Assembly: GCF_023008245.1 (NCBI RefSeq)
Contig: NZ_CP090145.1
Location: 1,364,001-1,428,000 of the forward strand
Direction: 5' to 3'
DNA from: Flavobacterium sediminilitoris
GTDB taxonomy: Bacteria; Bacteroidota; Bacteroidia; Flavobacteriales; Flavobacteriaceae
DNA: 64,000 nucleotides
In this document: positions 19,250 through 27,756 of the stretch, in pieces
How positions within the stretch are numbered: position 1 is the first letter of the stretch
Layout of the letters: every line of letters begins with the position of its first letter
Program-made: the position numbers and the translations under genes
The notes under the pieces: generated by a model
Told to the model about the DNA's origin: nothing
What the model saw: the letters and a program-made list of their open reading frames with translations, nothing else
Database searches by the model: none

Positions 19250-20149
19250 ATGATAAAACGTACCCTTTTCTTTGGTAATCCTGTTTATTTGAGTACCAAA
19301 AATAAACAACTGGTGGTGTCTTATCCTGACAAGGAACAAGACACCAAGACTGTGGCTATAGAAGATATAGGTGTTGTTGTTTTAGAAAGCCAACAAATTA
19401 CTATTACCAATGGAGTACTAGAAAAACTGACGCAAAACAATGTGGCTTTAGTTAGTTGTGATGCCCAACACATGCCTACAGGTTTATTATTGCCTTTGCA
19501 AGGGCATAGCGAGCAAACCGAACGCTACAAACATCAGATCAACACCTCTGTGCCTTTGCAGAAGAATTTGTGGCAACAAACCATTAGTGCGAAGATTCTC
19601 AATCAGGCGAGTTTGTTAAAAGAAAGAGGGATACCGATGCGAAAGATGGAATTGTGGGCAAAGGAAGTGACCTCGGGAGATACACTTAATCATGAATCGA
19701 GAGCAGCTGTTTATTATTGGGAGAAACTTATTCCTATTCCTCATTTTACGAGAGGACAAAAAGGAATAGCACCCAATAATTTATTGAATTATGGCTATGC
19801 TATTCTAAGGGCTATTACAGCTCGTGCTCTAGTGAGTTCGGGCATGTTGCTTAGTTTGGGTATTTTTCATAGAAACAAATACAATGCGTATTGTTTAGCG
19901 GATGATATTATGGAACCCTATCGCCCATATGTGGATTTAATAGTTTGTCATATTATGGATACTGAGGATAATTATGATGAACTGACTACTGCAATTAAGA
20001 AAGAACTATTAAGTATTGCCAGTATGGATGTTGTTATTGATGGTAAAAGAAGTCCTTTGTTGGTGGCTATGAGTCGGACAACCAACTCTTTGTATGAATG
20101 TTTTGAAGGGAAAGCTAGAAAAATATTATATCCAGTTTATGGTTTATGA
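19250..20149 (+). CDS. cas1: CRISPR integrase Cas1, type II
   Basis: 299 aa, normal for type II Cas1. With Cas2 it integrates new spacers at the end of the array. Catalytic metal ligands are visible: Glu149 (NHESRAAVYYW), His207 (LGIFHRNKYN) and Asp218/Asp219 (LADDIMEPYRP). The N-terminal half is the beta-sheet dimerisation domain (MIKRTLFFGNPVYL). It starts 4 bp after the cas9 stop and is surely cotranscribed. Confidence 0.96.
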   Translation: MIKRTLFFGNPVYLSTKNKQLVVSYPDKEQDTKTVAIEDIGVVVLESQQITITNGVLEKLTQNNVALVSCDAQHMPTGLLLPLQGHSEQTERYKHQINTSVPLQKNLWQQTISAKILNQASLLKERGIPMRKMELWAKEVTSGDTLNHESRAAVYYWEKLIPIPHFTRGQKGIAPNNLLNYGYAILRAITARALVSSGMLLSLGIFHRNKYNAYCLADDIMEPYRPYVDLIVCHIMDTEDNYDELTTAIKKELLSIASMDVVIDGKRSPLLVAMSRTTNSLYECFEGKARKILYPVYGL

Positions 20150-20275
20150 GTGTAGCTCCCCAATAAATGTGACTTCTAATGCGAAGCGTATTGAGAAGTT
20201 TGTTACACAGCGTTATACAAAAAAATGTGAAGTGAAGAGAGAGCGAAAAAAAGAAGTGGAATTTAAATAGCAACT

Positions 20276-20623
20276 ATGTATGACGACCATTATACACGTT
20301 TAAATCAATATAGAAGTTTGTGGATATTAGTATTTTTTGATTTACCAACCGAAACCCGAAAGGAACGTAAGATAGCATCTGGTTTTAGAAAGAAATTGCT
20401 AGATGACGGTTTTACTATGTTTCAGTTTTCTATTTATATGCGTTTTTGTGCCAGCAGAGAAAATGCAGAGGTACATACCAAACGAATTAAAAACAGTTTA
20501 CCCGAACACGGCAAAATAGGCGTGATGCAAATAACCGACAAACAATTTGGGATGATGGAATTATTTTATGGTAAAAAACCTGTGGAAACCGACAAACCTT
20601 CTCAGCAATTAGAACTTTTTTAG
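20276..20623 (+). CDS. cas2: CRISPR-associated protein Cas2
   Basis: 115 aa. Cas2 is the structural centre of the Cas1-Cas2 integrase. The LWILVFFDLPTETRKERK segment carries the conserved first strand and Asp; the ferredoxin-like fold continues with FTMFQFSIYMRFC. The C-terminal tail (KPSQQLELF) is typical of type II-C Cas2. It is separated from cas1 by an unusual 126-bp gap with no reading frame. The array begins 117 bp downstream. Confidence 0.93.
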   Translation: MYDDHYTRLNQYRSLWILVFFDLPTETRKERKIASGFRKKLLDDGFTMFQFSIYMRFCASRENAEVHTKRIKNSLPEHGKIGVMQITDKQFGMMELFYGKKPVETDKPSQQLELF

Positions 20624-20706
20624 TGGGCTAGCATTTGAAAAATGTACTATACTACTTGAAACCAAAGATTTAAAGTGTTATTTTTTATTTTCTAACCAAT
20701 ATTATA

Positions 20707-20744
20707 ACTCACAACATATCAGCTTTTTAGGGCTTGATATGTTG
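20707..20744. repeat. Degenerate terminal repeat and inverted repeat at the cas2-side array end
   Basis: ACTCACAAC at 20707-20715 matches the last bases of the CRISPR repeat (plus-strand view) and is followed by 25 bp before the first full repeat, as expected for a decayed terminal repeat with a shortened spacer. In addition CAACATATCA (20712-20721) and TGATATGTTG (20735-20744) are a perfect 10-bp inverted repeat reaching into the first repeat. It may be a hairpin ending the minus-strand crRNA precursor or a boundary signal. Confidence 0.55.
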
Positions 20745-22104
20745 AGAATCATTAGTAAAAATACAATTTTGAAAGCAATTCACAACGCAATTTCTCTAAG
20801 TCTTTCTGCTTCTTTTGTTGAGAATCATTAGTAAAAATACAATTTTGAAAGCAATTCACAACATTTTACGCCCCTGCATTTGAATTGAATCGTTGAGAAT
20901 CATTAGTAAAAATACAATTTTGAAAGCAATTCACAACTTATCAGCAAGTATTTTTTCTGAAGCTTGAGTTGAGAATCATTAGTAAAAATACAATTTTGAA
21001 AGCAATTCACAACATAGTATTCGTTTCCCATTCTGATTTTAAAGTTGAGAATCATTAGTAAAAATACAATTTTGAAAGCAATTCACAACGGAAGAGTTTT
21101 AATTGAATACATTAGTTTTGTTGAGAATCATTAGTAAAAATACAATTTTGAAAGCAATTCACAACATATTGATTGCTTCATTTACTGTTTTTGCAGTTGA
21201 GAATCATTAGTAAAAATACAATTTTGAAAGCAATTCACAACTGGAGAATTAGTCATAATTAAAATTAATTAGTTGAGAATCATTAGTAAAAATACAATTT
21301 TGAAAGCAATTCACAACATCGGAAGATTGATGCAGAACGAAAAAGTGTTGAGAATCATTAGTAAAAATACAATTTTGAAAGCAATTCACAACTAGCAATT
21401 TTTAATCCTTGCAATCGGTTTTGTTGAGAATCATTAGTAAAAATACAATTTTGAAAGCAATTCACAACAAATCAGACATTAAATAATCTATTTGTTTGTT
21501 GAGAATCATTAGTAAAAATACAATTTTGAAAGCAATTCACAACGAAGTAATTACTTGAGAAAATTTTATTTCAGTTGAGAATCATTAGTAAAAATACAAT
21601 TTTGAAAGCAATTCACAACGATATCACATTCAATGCCATTTTTAACATGTTGAGAATCATTAGTAAAAATACAATTTTGAAAGCAATTCACAACATTATT
21701 TTAAAAATTATAAATTGTATTAATGTTGAGAATCATTAGTAAAAATACAATTTTGAAAGCAATTCACAACAATTGGTCTGAAAGTGCTTTCAATTCCTTT
21801 GTTGAGAATCATTAGTAAAAATACAATTTTGAAAGCAATTCACAACAATTGGAGCAACAGCTTTTAACAATTCTTTGTTGAGAATCATTAGTAAAAATAC
21901 AATTTTGAAAGCAATTCACAACTTAAACGAAACAACAATGAACGAACTTAACGTTGAGAATCATTAGTAAAAATACAATTTTGAAAGCAATTCACAACTA
22001 GATTCTAAAATAAACTCATTTAATTTCAGTTGAGAATCATTAGTAAAAATACAATTTTGAAAGCAATTCACAACGGGGGGCTCCGCATTTTCATCATCAC
22101 AAGC

Positions 22105-22203
22105 GTTGAGAATCATTAGTAAAAATACAATTATTCGTTTGATTTTTATTGTTTTTTAAAGGTACTCATGATGTGCTTCGCAGTTTTGAAAGCAATTCAC
22201 AAC
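22105..22203 (-). repeat. CRISPR repeat 19 with ~53-nt insertion
   Basis: The repeat is intact for its first 28 bases (22105-22132), interrupted by about 53 bp (beginning ATTCGTTTGATTTT and ending TGCTTCGCAG), and resumes with the last 18-20 bases to 22203. Read as crRNA, the 18-20 bases forming the core of the tracrRNA duplex stay intact and the insert lies beyond them. Confidence 0.9.
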
Positions 22204-22385
22204 TGTATGGCTTAAATTGTGAAGCAATTATAAGTTGAGAATCATTAGTAAAAATACAATTTTGAAAGCAATTCACAACAAAGCATACTAAATTATAAAT
22301 TATGGCAAAGTTGAGAATCATTAGTAAAAATACAATTTTGAAAGCAATTCACAACTTGGTAAAACAACAAATATTGAAGGACAAG

Positions 22386-22485
22386 GTTGAGAATCATTAG
22401 TAAAAATACAATTATTCGTTTGCTTTTTATTGTTTTTTTAAAGGTACTCATGATGTGCTTCGCAGTTTTGAAAGCAATTCACAAC
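22386..22485 (-). repeat. CRISPR repeat 22 with ~54-nt insertion
   Basis: The same insertion as in repeat 19 is at the same position, with an A-to-C change (TTTGCTTTTTATTG) and one extra T in the T run. The repeat's two ends are intact. Confidence 0.9.
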
Positions 22486-22515
22486 TGTGTCGTTCCAAGT
22501 TATTTCCGTGAATGT

Positions 22516-22602
22516 GTTGAGAATCATTTAGTAAAAATACAATTATTCGTTTGATTTTTATTGTTTTTTAAAGGTACTCATGATGTGCTTCGCAGTTTTG
22601 AA
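22516..22602 (-). repeat. CRISPR repeat 23, inserted and truncated terminal copy
   Basis: The terminal copy has one extra T near its start (GAATCATTTAG), the same insertion, and loses the last ~14 bases, so the segment that would start the tracrRNA duplex is gone. The following sequence is unrelated to the repeat. Confidence 0.88.
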
Positions 22603-22691
22603 TTAAAAATCATCGAATACTTTACAGAATAATATTAAATGAGGTAATTAAAAATCATCGAATATTTATAAAGGATATTAGACAATGAGGT
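22601..22691. repeat. 45-46-bp tandem direct repeat next to the array
   Basis: Two units, 22601-22645 and 22646-22691, both begin AATTAAAAATCATCGAATA and end AATGAGGT, with a diverged middle. They abut the truncated terminal CRISPR repeat. Their length is close to the CRISPR repeat but the sequence is different. They may belong to the leader region. Confidence 0.7.
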
Positions 22692-22990
22692 AAAGCAAAT
22701 TCGCATGAAAGAGAGGTGATTTGTTATTGTTTTGTGGTATGATAAATTGAAACAATGTTGTTTTAACATTGATTATAGTTTTTTAATGATTATGGTTAAA
22801 GTAGGAAATAATTGATTTTTTAATGATTGATCTTTTTATTTTTGTTAGAGAGGATGGTTAATGATTTGTCTTCTTGTAGGTTGTTTTTTTTATTGTTAAA
22901 GGGCGGAACGAATTAAACTTAAAAATATTTTCCTTGAGTTTTCGTCCTCATAATGGCAGGTGATCTGCAAGGGGAAATTTTAGGTATATT
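22692..22990. other. AT-rich non-coding gap after the CRISPR array
   Basis: No reading frame is supported. A 7-bp stem (22753-22759 with 22765-22771) is followed by a short T run. If the array is transcribed on the minus strand as one precursor, its leader promoter should lie here; I see no clear TAnnTTTG box on that strand. Confidence 0.5.
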
Positions 22991-23791
22991 ATGGAAATTT
23001 TAAAAAAATGTTCAAAGAGGGTTTTGCTTGTTTTGTTTACTATTTTGTTGTTTTATTCTTGTTCAGAAACGGAATCGCTAGAGGATGTGATGGTTTCTGA
23101 GGAGAATAATTTTGATGCTGCTTTTTCAGAGAGGGCTGCTCTTTTTACGGTTTGTGATATTACTGGCTCTACAGTTGTGTCTCCTAATAATGCTGTTGTT
23201 GTGCCTGGTTCGTCTACTACGTATACTTATACGAATGATACTGGTATATCGGGGGTTGTTTCTTGGAGTGTTTTAACGGCTAATCCTTCTGGAAGTATTA
23301 CAATAACAGGAAGTGGTTCTTCTGTTACAGTGACTTATTCTGCAAATTTTATTGATGGTTTGTTGTCTGCTTATGGTACTGGAGGAAATGCGAGTGATTG
23401 TGAGACAAGATTGAATGTAACTAGGTCTACGGTGGTGCCAACTTGTTGTTCTCCTACGATGAGTATGACTTATCTTTGTAGGGGTAGTAGTAGCACGTTA
23501 AGCGGTGGTTTTGTGATGTTTAAGATGCCTGCAAATTGTGATTGGAGTTCTGTTTCTAAAATTGAGATTACGAATTTGTCTGGAGCTAAATTTCTTGATC
23601 CTCCTTTGGAAAATTTAAATAGTGGTACGATAAATGGGCCAATTGTTCCGAATAGTGGGAGTGATACTTTTTTTCTTGAGTATCATAGGGTAGGGCCTTG
23701 TTTGTCTCAGATTGTTTGTACTGCTAAGATTTATTTTAATAATGGTTGTCCTACGCTTTCTTTGAATGCTCAAGCATTGGGAAATATGTAG
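22991..23791 (+). CDS. Secreted Cys-rich Ig/PKD-like lipoprotein
   Basis: 266 aa. The N-terminus is a lipoprotein signal (KRVLLVLFTILLFYSCSE) with Cys as the lipidation site. Residues about 55-150 have the pattern of a bacterial Ig/PKD-like beta-sandwich (SPNNAVVVPGSSTTYTYTNDTG, SGSITITGSGSSVTVTYSAN). The second half has several Cys (TCCSP, LCRG, NCDW, GPCLSQIVCTAK, NGCPT), suggesting disulfides outside the cytoplasm. Codons are unusually rich in G and T compared with neighbouring core genes, which fits acquired DNA. It has its own terminator. Possible surface or adhesin role; not recognised further. Confidence 0.75.
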   Translation: MEILKKCSKRVLLVLFTILLFYSCSETESLEDVMVSEENNFDAAFSERAALFTVCDITGSTVVSPNNAVVVPGSSTTYTYTNDTGISGVVSWSVLTANPSGSITITGSGSSVTVTYSANFIDGLLSAYGTGGNASDCETRLNVTRSTVVPTCCSPTMSMTYLCRGSSSTLSGGFVMFKMPANCDWSSVSKIEITNLSGAKFLDPPLENLNSGTINGPIVPNSGSDTFFLEYHRVGPCLSQIVCTAKIYFNNGCPTLSLNAQALGNM

Positions 23792-23813
23792 CTTTTGTGT
23801 TTTTTAATTATAC

Positions 23814-23846
23814 AAGACTTGGAGTTTTTCAAGTCTTTTTGTTTTT
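23814..23846 (+). terminator. Rho-independent terminator
   Basis: An 8-bp stem (AAGACTTG at 23814-23821 with CAAGTCTT at 23830-23837) is followed by a T-rich tail. It lies about 20 bp past the stop codon of the Cys-rich lipoprotein gene. Confidence 0.8.
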
Positions 23847-24142
23847 AGGTTAGTGATTTTTTTAAAAAATCAATACTTGTCCGAACCTTTTTTACTTTTT
23901 TATACTCTATACTATTAAATGGTAATTGTTTTGTTTAACAAGAACAGTTGTTTTTTGCTTTTTTAAAGCTTGTAAATAAGGGTGAAAATAGGGTGTATTA
24001 AAGAAAATGCAAATAAATATTAAAAATACATACAAATAAGTATTGTTTATTTGTTTTTTATCCTTTATATTTGGAATATCAAACACTTACTACAAACATT
24101 TTATAAAGAAAACAGTATTTTTTAATTAATTTTTATTTGCGA
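23847..24142. other. AT-rich leader region of the JAMM-like lipoprotein operon
   Basis: No reading frame is supported here. Its only identified element is the promoter at 24043-24073. The long leader before the promoter holds A/T runs and nothing recognised. Confidence 0.5.
24043..24073 (+). promoter_or_regulatory. Bacteroidota-type promoter of the lipoprotein cluster
   Basis: TTG at 24043-24045, a 20-bp spacer and TATATTTG at 24066-24073 match the TTG/TAnnTTTG consensus. Transcription would start near 24080, about 60 bp before the ATG at 24143, and could read into the downstream DUF6705-like genes. Confidence 0.55.
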
Positions 24143-25696
24143 ATGAAACATGAAATTAAGCGTTTAAACTTATTTGTTATAGCTGTATTAGCTCTTTTTT
24201 GGAGTTGTCAGTTTGAGGAAGAAGGTGTGATGCAAGAGCAATTGCATGAAGAATCTTTTACTATTGAAAGGATTAATGGGGATGTTTTTAGGGCTAGGGC
24301 TCCAAAGGCTTTTGGAAAGGTGTTGTTTTTACAAAAGAGTATGGTTGATGCTACTGAGAATAAAAGCGTAGCTATTGATGGTGTTTTTAGTGTGGAAACG
24401 GATGAGGTTTTACAAATTACTAAAGGGAATAGGGTTTCTTATACTTTACCTGTTTATAGATTTGACGAGAGTGATTTGGTTGAAAATTTAGTATTAACAT
24501 GGCAAGGAGAGGCGGGTTATAGTGCTAAGATAATTTCGTATATTCTTACTGATGAAGAGAGAAGTGCTATTGAGGGTGGTTTTTTTGTTGATGTGAGTAA
24601 GAAGATGTTGATTTGGTCTTTGGATGATGGAAATGGTGTTTTTTCTTCTGTTTTGAATAAGAGTTCTTCTGGAGATTGTTTTAAGACGACTATAGCGTAT
24701 GATATGTGTTGTCATAATGTGCATAATACTTTAGATGTTCAAAATGGTGCACGGTGTACATGTCCTTCTCCTCCTACTGGTTATACGTATGTAATAGAAA
24801 GTGTGTCTTGCGATGATGATGGTGGTGGTGGATGGGAAGATCCTGTTAGTATTGACCCTATACATAGTGTGCCAGGTGATGGGCAGGGTTCTATTGGAGG
24901 TGGTACGCCTGGAGAGAGTGGTGGTGGCACTGCTCCTGATGATCCTACTAATACGGATAATGATCCTGTAGATCATTTTGAAGATGATTTAACTTTGCCA
25001 GTTTTGGTTGTTAGGGATCCTCCAACTCCTTGTGAAATTTTAAAAAATCAAACCATTGATAATTTAGCGTTTAACTCTAAATTAGATAGTTTAAAACAAC
25101 TAGTGTTAACCACTAATCCAGACTATGATACTACTGAGACAATGGTTAATGTTAAAAGGCTTGATAATGAGTATATATATAGTGTAACTAATAATAGTTC
25201 TGCTAATAATGCTTATATTAGTGTTAAAGGTAATATGACAAATAGAGATGTAGCGAGTATTCATAATCATCCTGTAAATTCAATACCTGTTTTTTCATAT
25301 GTAGATATTGTAAGTTATTATGATACATATACTTTTGTTTTAGATTCTAGAAAAAATGAATATACAGACTATGTTGTTTGTTTTAATAATACTACATACG
25401 CTTTGCGAATGGAAAACCCAACAGCTCTAGCAAATTTGTTTATGGGGTTAGATTTAGCGACTGTGGAAGGAAGGGAAAAGGCAAATAATATTGTTTTAAA
25501 AGTTTTTGAAGATTATAATTTGGAGATAAATGAAGATTATACACAATCTATGGCAGAAGAATTATTTATGAATGTATTATATGATGAAAAAATGGGAGGA
25601 GGAAATGCTGTCAATTTATACCGAAAAGATGACGATGGCTGGGGGAAACTCATAAAGAACGGAAATAATATACAAAAAATACCTTGTTCATTTTAA
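24143..25696 (+). CDS. Lipoprotein with C-terminal JAMM-like domain (putative effector)
   Basis: The ATG at 24143 is preferred to an in-frame TTG at 24137 and gives 517 aa. The N-terminus is a lipoprotein signal (LNLFVIAVLALFWSCQFEEE). Residues about 40-165 are a beta-rich domain; residues about 225-290 are a Gly/Asp/Pro-rich linker; residues about 300-517 form a compact C-terminal domain. This contains His374-x-His376-Pro, Ser385 and Asp388 (HNHPVNSIPVFSYVD), close to the JAMM metalloprotease pattern but with 8 instead of 7 residues between the second His and Ser. Many flavobacterial proteins with this layout end in toxin-like domains. The first DUF6705-like gene follows after 18 bp. Confidence 0.7.
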   Translation: MKHEIKRLNLFVIAVLALFWSCQFEEEGVMQEQLHEESFTIERINGDVFRARAPKAFGKVLFLQKSMVDATENKSVAIDGVFSVETDEVLQITKGNRVSYTLPVYRFDESDLVENLVLTWQGEAGYSAKIISYILTDEERSAIEGGFFVDVSKKMLIWSLDDGNGVFSSVLNKSSSGDCFKTTIAYDMCCHNVHNTLDVQNGARCTCPSPPTGYTYVIESVSCDDDGGGGWEDPVSIDPIHSVPGDGQGSIGGGTPGESGGGTAPDDPTNTDNDPVDHFEDDLTLPVLVVRDPPTPCEILKNQTIDNLAFNSKLDSLKQLVLTTNPDYDTTETMVNVKRLDNEYIYSVTNNSSANNAYISVKGNMTNRDVASIHNHPVNSIPVFSYVDIVSYYDTYTFVLDSRKNEYTDYVVCFNNTTYALRMENPTALANLFMGLDLATVEGREKANNIVLKVFEDYNLEINEDYTQSMAEELFMNVLYDEKMGGGNAVNLYRKDDDGWGKLIKNGNNIQKIPCSF

Positions 25697-25714
25697 ACAA
25701 AAAACATTAAAAAT

Positions 25715-26317
25715 ATGAAAACAACATTTATAAAAATTAAAATATTCTTAATAACAACATGTCTAATCAGCACAATATGGAGCTGTAAGGCACAAACAAA
25801 TATTGTTAACATAATAGAGAGATGTGATAGTCATCCTTTGAATCGTGATAATGGTAGTCTTTATTTAAAAGATATTAATAATTTATATGCTCCTTACTTA
25901 GGTACATGGAAATGGACAGAAGGTAATAGGGAATTTACTTTGACTTTATTAAAACAGACAAAATATCATTATAATCAAGGAATTGATAATTATTATGAGG
26001 ATAGGATTGTAGGTTATTATACATACAAAGAAAATGGAGTTGAATTGATAAATACCTCAAACGATAATTTAATAGATAGCTATAATATAAAAGTTGATTA
26101 TAGGTTTAATTGTCGTTCAAAATTGTCTGGACTTATCAAAGATATTGCTAAAAACAAACGATATCTTTCATGGTTTGAAATTATTTCACCTACTCAAATT
26201 CGTTTTAAAGGCAAGGAGGAAGAAGATGGTAGAATACAGAAAGAAGGTATGCCTCCACCTCCTGTTGTTTATGTAGGTAATAGTTTTCCTTTGGATATGG
26301 TGTTGACTAAGCAATGA
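25715..26317 (+). CDS. DUF6705-like lipoprotein, type A, copy 1
   Basis: 200 aa with a lipoprotein signal (IFLITTCLISTIWSCKAQ). The mature part resembles DUF6705: LKDINNLYAPYLGTWKWTEGNREFTLTLLKQ at about residues 50-80 and a closing VGNSFPLDMVLTKQ, where the ending matches the type B paralogs' TNLVLIRQ. It follows the JAMM-like lipoprotein by 18 bp, so the two are cotranscribed, which would suit an immunity partner. The family's function is not known. A near-identical type A gene lies at 29866. Confidence 0.65.
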   Translation: MKTTFIKIKIFLITTCLISTIWSCKAQTNIVNIIERCDSHPLNRDNGSLYLKDINNLYAPYLGTWKWTEGNREFTLTLLKQTKYHYNQGIDNYYEDRIVGYYTYKENGVELINTSNDNLIDSYNIKVDYRFNCRSKLSGLIKDIAKNKRYLSWFEIISPTQIRFKGKEEEDGRIQKEGMPPPPVVYVGNSFPLDMVLTKQ

Positions 26318-26345
26318 TTTTGAAATTAGTAGTAGTAATTTATTT

Positions 26346-26921
26346 ATGAAAACGATATTAAAACTAACATGTTTCTTATTATTTACAATACAGGTAAGCT
26401 GTCAAGTAACTCAGATTAAACCTCTTAATTATACCGATATTGAATCAAATGGAGATTATCTAAAAGACTTGGATGGTATATTGCCTTTTTGGGTAGGTAC
26501 TTGGAAAGGAACTGTTAACAACAGAGAGTATACTTTTCAATTCACAAAGTTTACTCAACACTTAACTACTTTTTCAAGTGGAAGGTATTTTTATTTAGAT
26601 GAATTAAAAGCTAAATTTAAAGTAGTGGATTTATCTACTAATCAAGTATTGTATGACGATTTGAATGTTACTGAATTTAGTGATTACAAGATTCGTTATT
26701 TATCTAACTTATATGAAGAATATACTTTTCATTTTAGAGATACTGAAAGTAACTGTAATAATCAAGCTAGATTTACTCTAATAAAAAGCGTGGATAATCC
26801 TAATCAAATAGCATATAAGGATTTCAAGTATGATGAGAATATTTATGAATGTCCTTATGAAACCCAAGCAGATATTCCTATGTTTTTACCAAAGACGAAT
26901 TTGGTGTTAATTAGGCAATAA
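26346..26921 (+). CDS. DUF6705-like lipoprotein, type B, copy 1 (cassette X)
   Basis: 191 aa. Signal ILKLTCFLLFTIQVSCQ is lipidated at Cys. Conserved core DLDGILPFWVGTWKGTVNN and FTKFTQHLTTFSS; the central-to-C-terminal cassette reads RYLSNLYEEYTFHF, called X here. Shares this cassette with the copy at 28461. N-terminal variant IESNGDY is shared with the copy at 30494. It follows the type A gene by 28 bp. Confidence 0.65.
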   Translation: MKTILKLTCFLLFTIQVSCQVTQIKPLNYTDIESNGDYLKDLDGILPFWVGTWKGTVNNREYTFQFTKFTQHLTTFSSGRYFYLDELKAKFKVVDLSTNQVLYDDLNVTEFSDYKIRYLSNLYEEYTFHFRDTESNCNNQARFTLIKSVDNPNQIAYKDFKYDENIYECPYETQADIPMFLPKTNLVLIRQ

Positions 26922-27051
26922 TTAGGGGTTAAGGCATAGGGTGTGATTGTTTTAAAGCGGTTTTTGTTTTTTTTGTGTAGAGAAATGAAACAAAAGAATA
27001 CTATAACAGATGTATAATAATGTTTACATACAATGGATAGAAATGATTTCT

Positions 27052-27627
27052 ATGAAAACGATATTAAAACTAACATGTTTTTTATTTTTTACAATACAGG
27101 TAAGCTGTCAAGTAACTCAGATAGTTCCTTTGAGCACTATTGATGAACCGAATGGAGCTTATGAAAAAGATTTGGATGGTATATTGCCTTTTTGGGTAGG
27201 TACTTGGAAAGGAACTGTTAACAACAGAGAGTATACTTTTCAATTCACAAAGTTTACTCAACACTTAACGACTTTTTCAAATGGAGATTATTATTATTCG
27301 GATATGTTAAAAGCTAAATTTAAAGTAGTGGATTTGTCTACTAATCAAGTATTGTATGACGATTTGAATGTTACTGAATTTGAAGATTACAAGATTCGTT
27401 ATTTAGCTCATTTTTTAACAGATTATTTTTTTGCGTTTTATGATACTGAAAATAATTGTTATAATAGGGCTGAATTTACACTAATAAAAGGAGACAATGC
27501 CCTTAATCAAATAGCATATAAGGATTTTAAATATAATCAAAATATTTATTTAGAATGTCCTTATGAAACCCAAGCAGATATTCCTATGTTTTTACCAAAG
27601 ACGAATTTGGTGTTAATTAGGCAATAA
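27052..27627 (+). CDS. DUF6705-like lipoprotein, type B, copy 2 (cassette Y)
   Basis: 191 aa. The ATG at 27052 directly starts the lipoprotein signal (MKTILKLTCFLFFTIQVSC); an ATG 42 bp upstream would add 14 residues and spoil it. The variable cassette RYLAHFLTDYFFAF (Y) is shared with the copy at 29162. N-terminal variant IDEPNGAY. Confidence 0.65.
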   Translation: MKTILKLTCFLFFTIQVSCQVTQIVPLSTIDEPNGAYEKDLDGILPFWVGTWKGTVNNREYTFQFTKFTQHLTTFSNGDYYYSDMLKAKFKVVDLSTNQVLYDDLNVTEFEDYKIRYLAHFLTDYFFAFYDTENNCYNRAEFTLIKGDNALNQIAYKDFKYNQNIYLECPYETQADIPMFLPKTNLVLIRQ

Positions 27628-27756
27628 TTAGGGGTTAAGGCATAGGGTGTGATTGTTTTAAAGCGGTTTTTGTTTTTTTGTGTAGAGAAATGAAACAAAA
27701 GAATACTATAACAGATGTATAATAATGTTTACATACAATGGATAGAAATGATTTCT

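Larger units (their letters stand above)
20741..22602 (-). CRISPR. Type II-C CRISPR array, 23 repeats and 22 spacers
   Basis: On the plus strand the 46-nt repeat begins GTTGAGAATC and ends AATTCACAAC. Full identical copies start at 20741, 20817, 20892, 20968, 21044, 21120, 21196, 21272, 21347, 21423, 21498, 21574, 21649, 21725, 21801, 21877, 21953, 22029, 22234 and 22310. Three variant copies with an insertion start at 22105, 22386 and 22516. Spacers are 30 nt except four of 29 nt (starting 20863, 21318, 21469, 21620). Because the anti-repeat in the tracrRNA equals the plus-strand repeat end, functional crRNAs must be read from the minus strand, where the repeat begins GTTGTGAATTGC. All spacers appear different from each other. 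Confidence 0.97.

Noticed and set aside
22133-22185. Homology between the CRISPR-repeat insert and the 13.3-13.7-kb direct repeats (both contain TTCGTTTG and AATACAATTT)
   Set aside because: The shared words are short and in a different order; AT-rich DNA explains them.
20787-22515. Self-targeting spacers within the window
   Set aside because: By eye no spacer matches other parts of the window; a full-genome search could not be run here.
27010-27051. Longer start 42 bp upstream in the type B repeat units (MYNN...)
   Set aside because: The extension is encoded by the repeated leader, would bury the lipoprotein signal, and is absent before the copies at 26346 and 30494.
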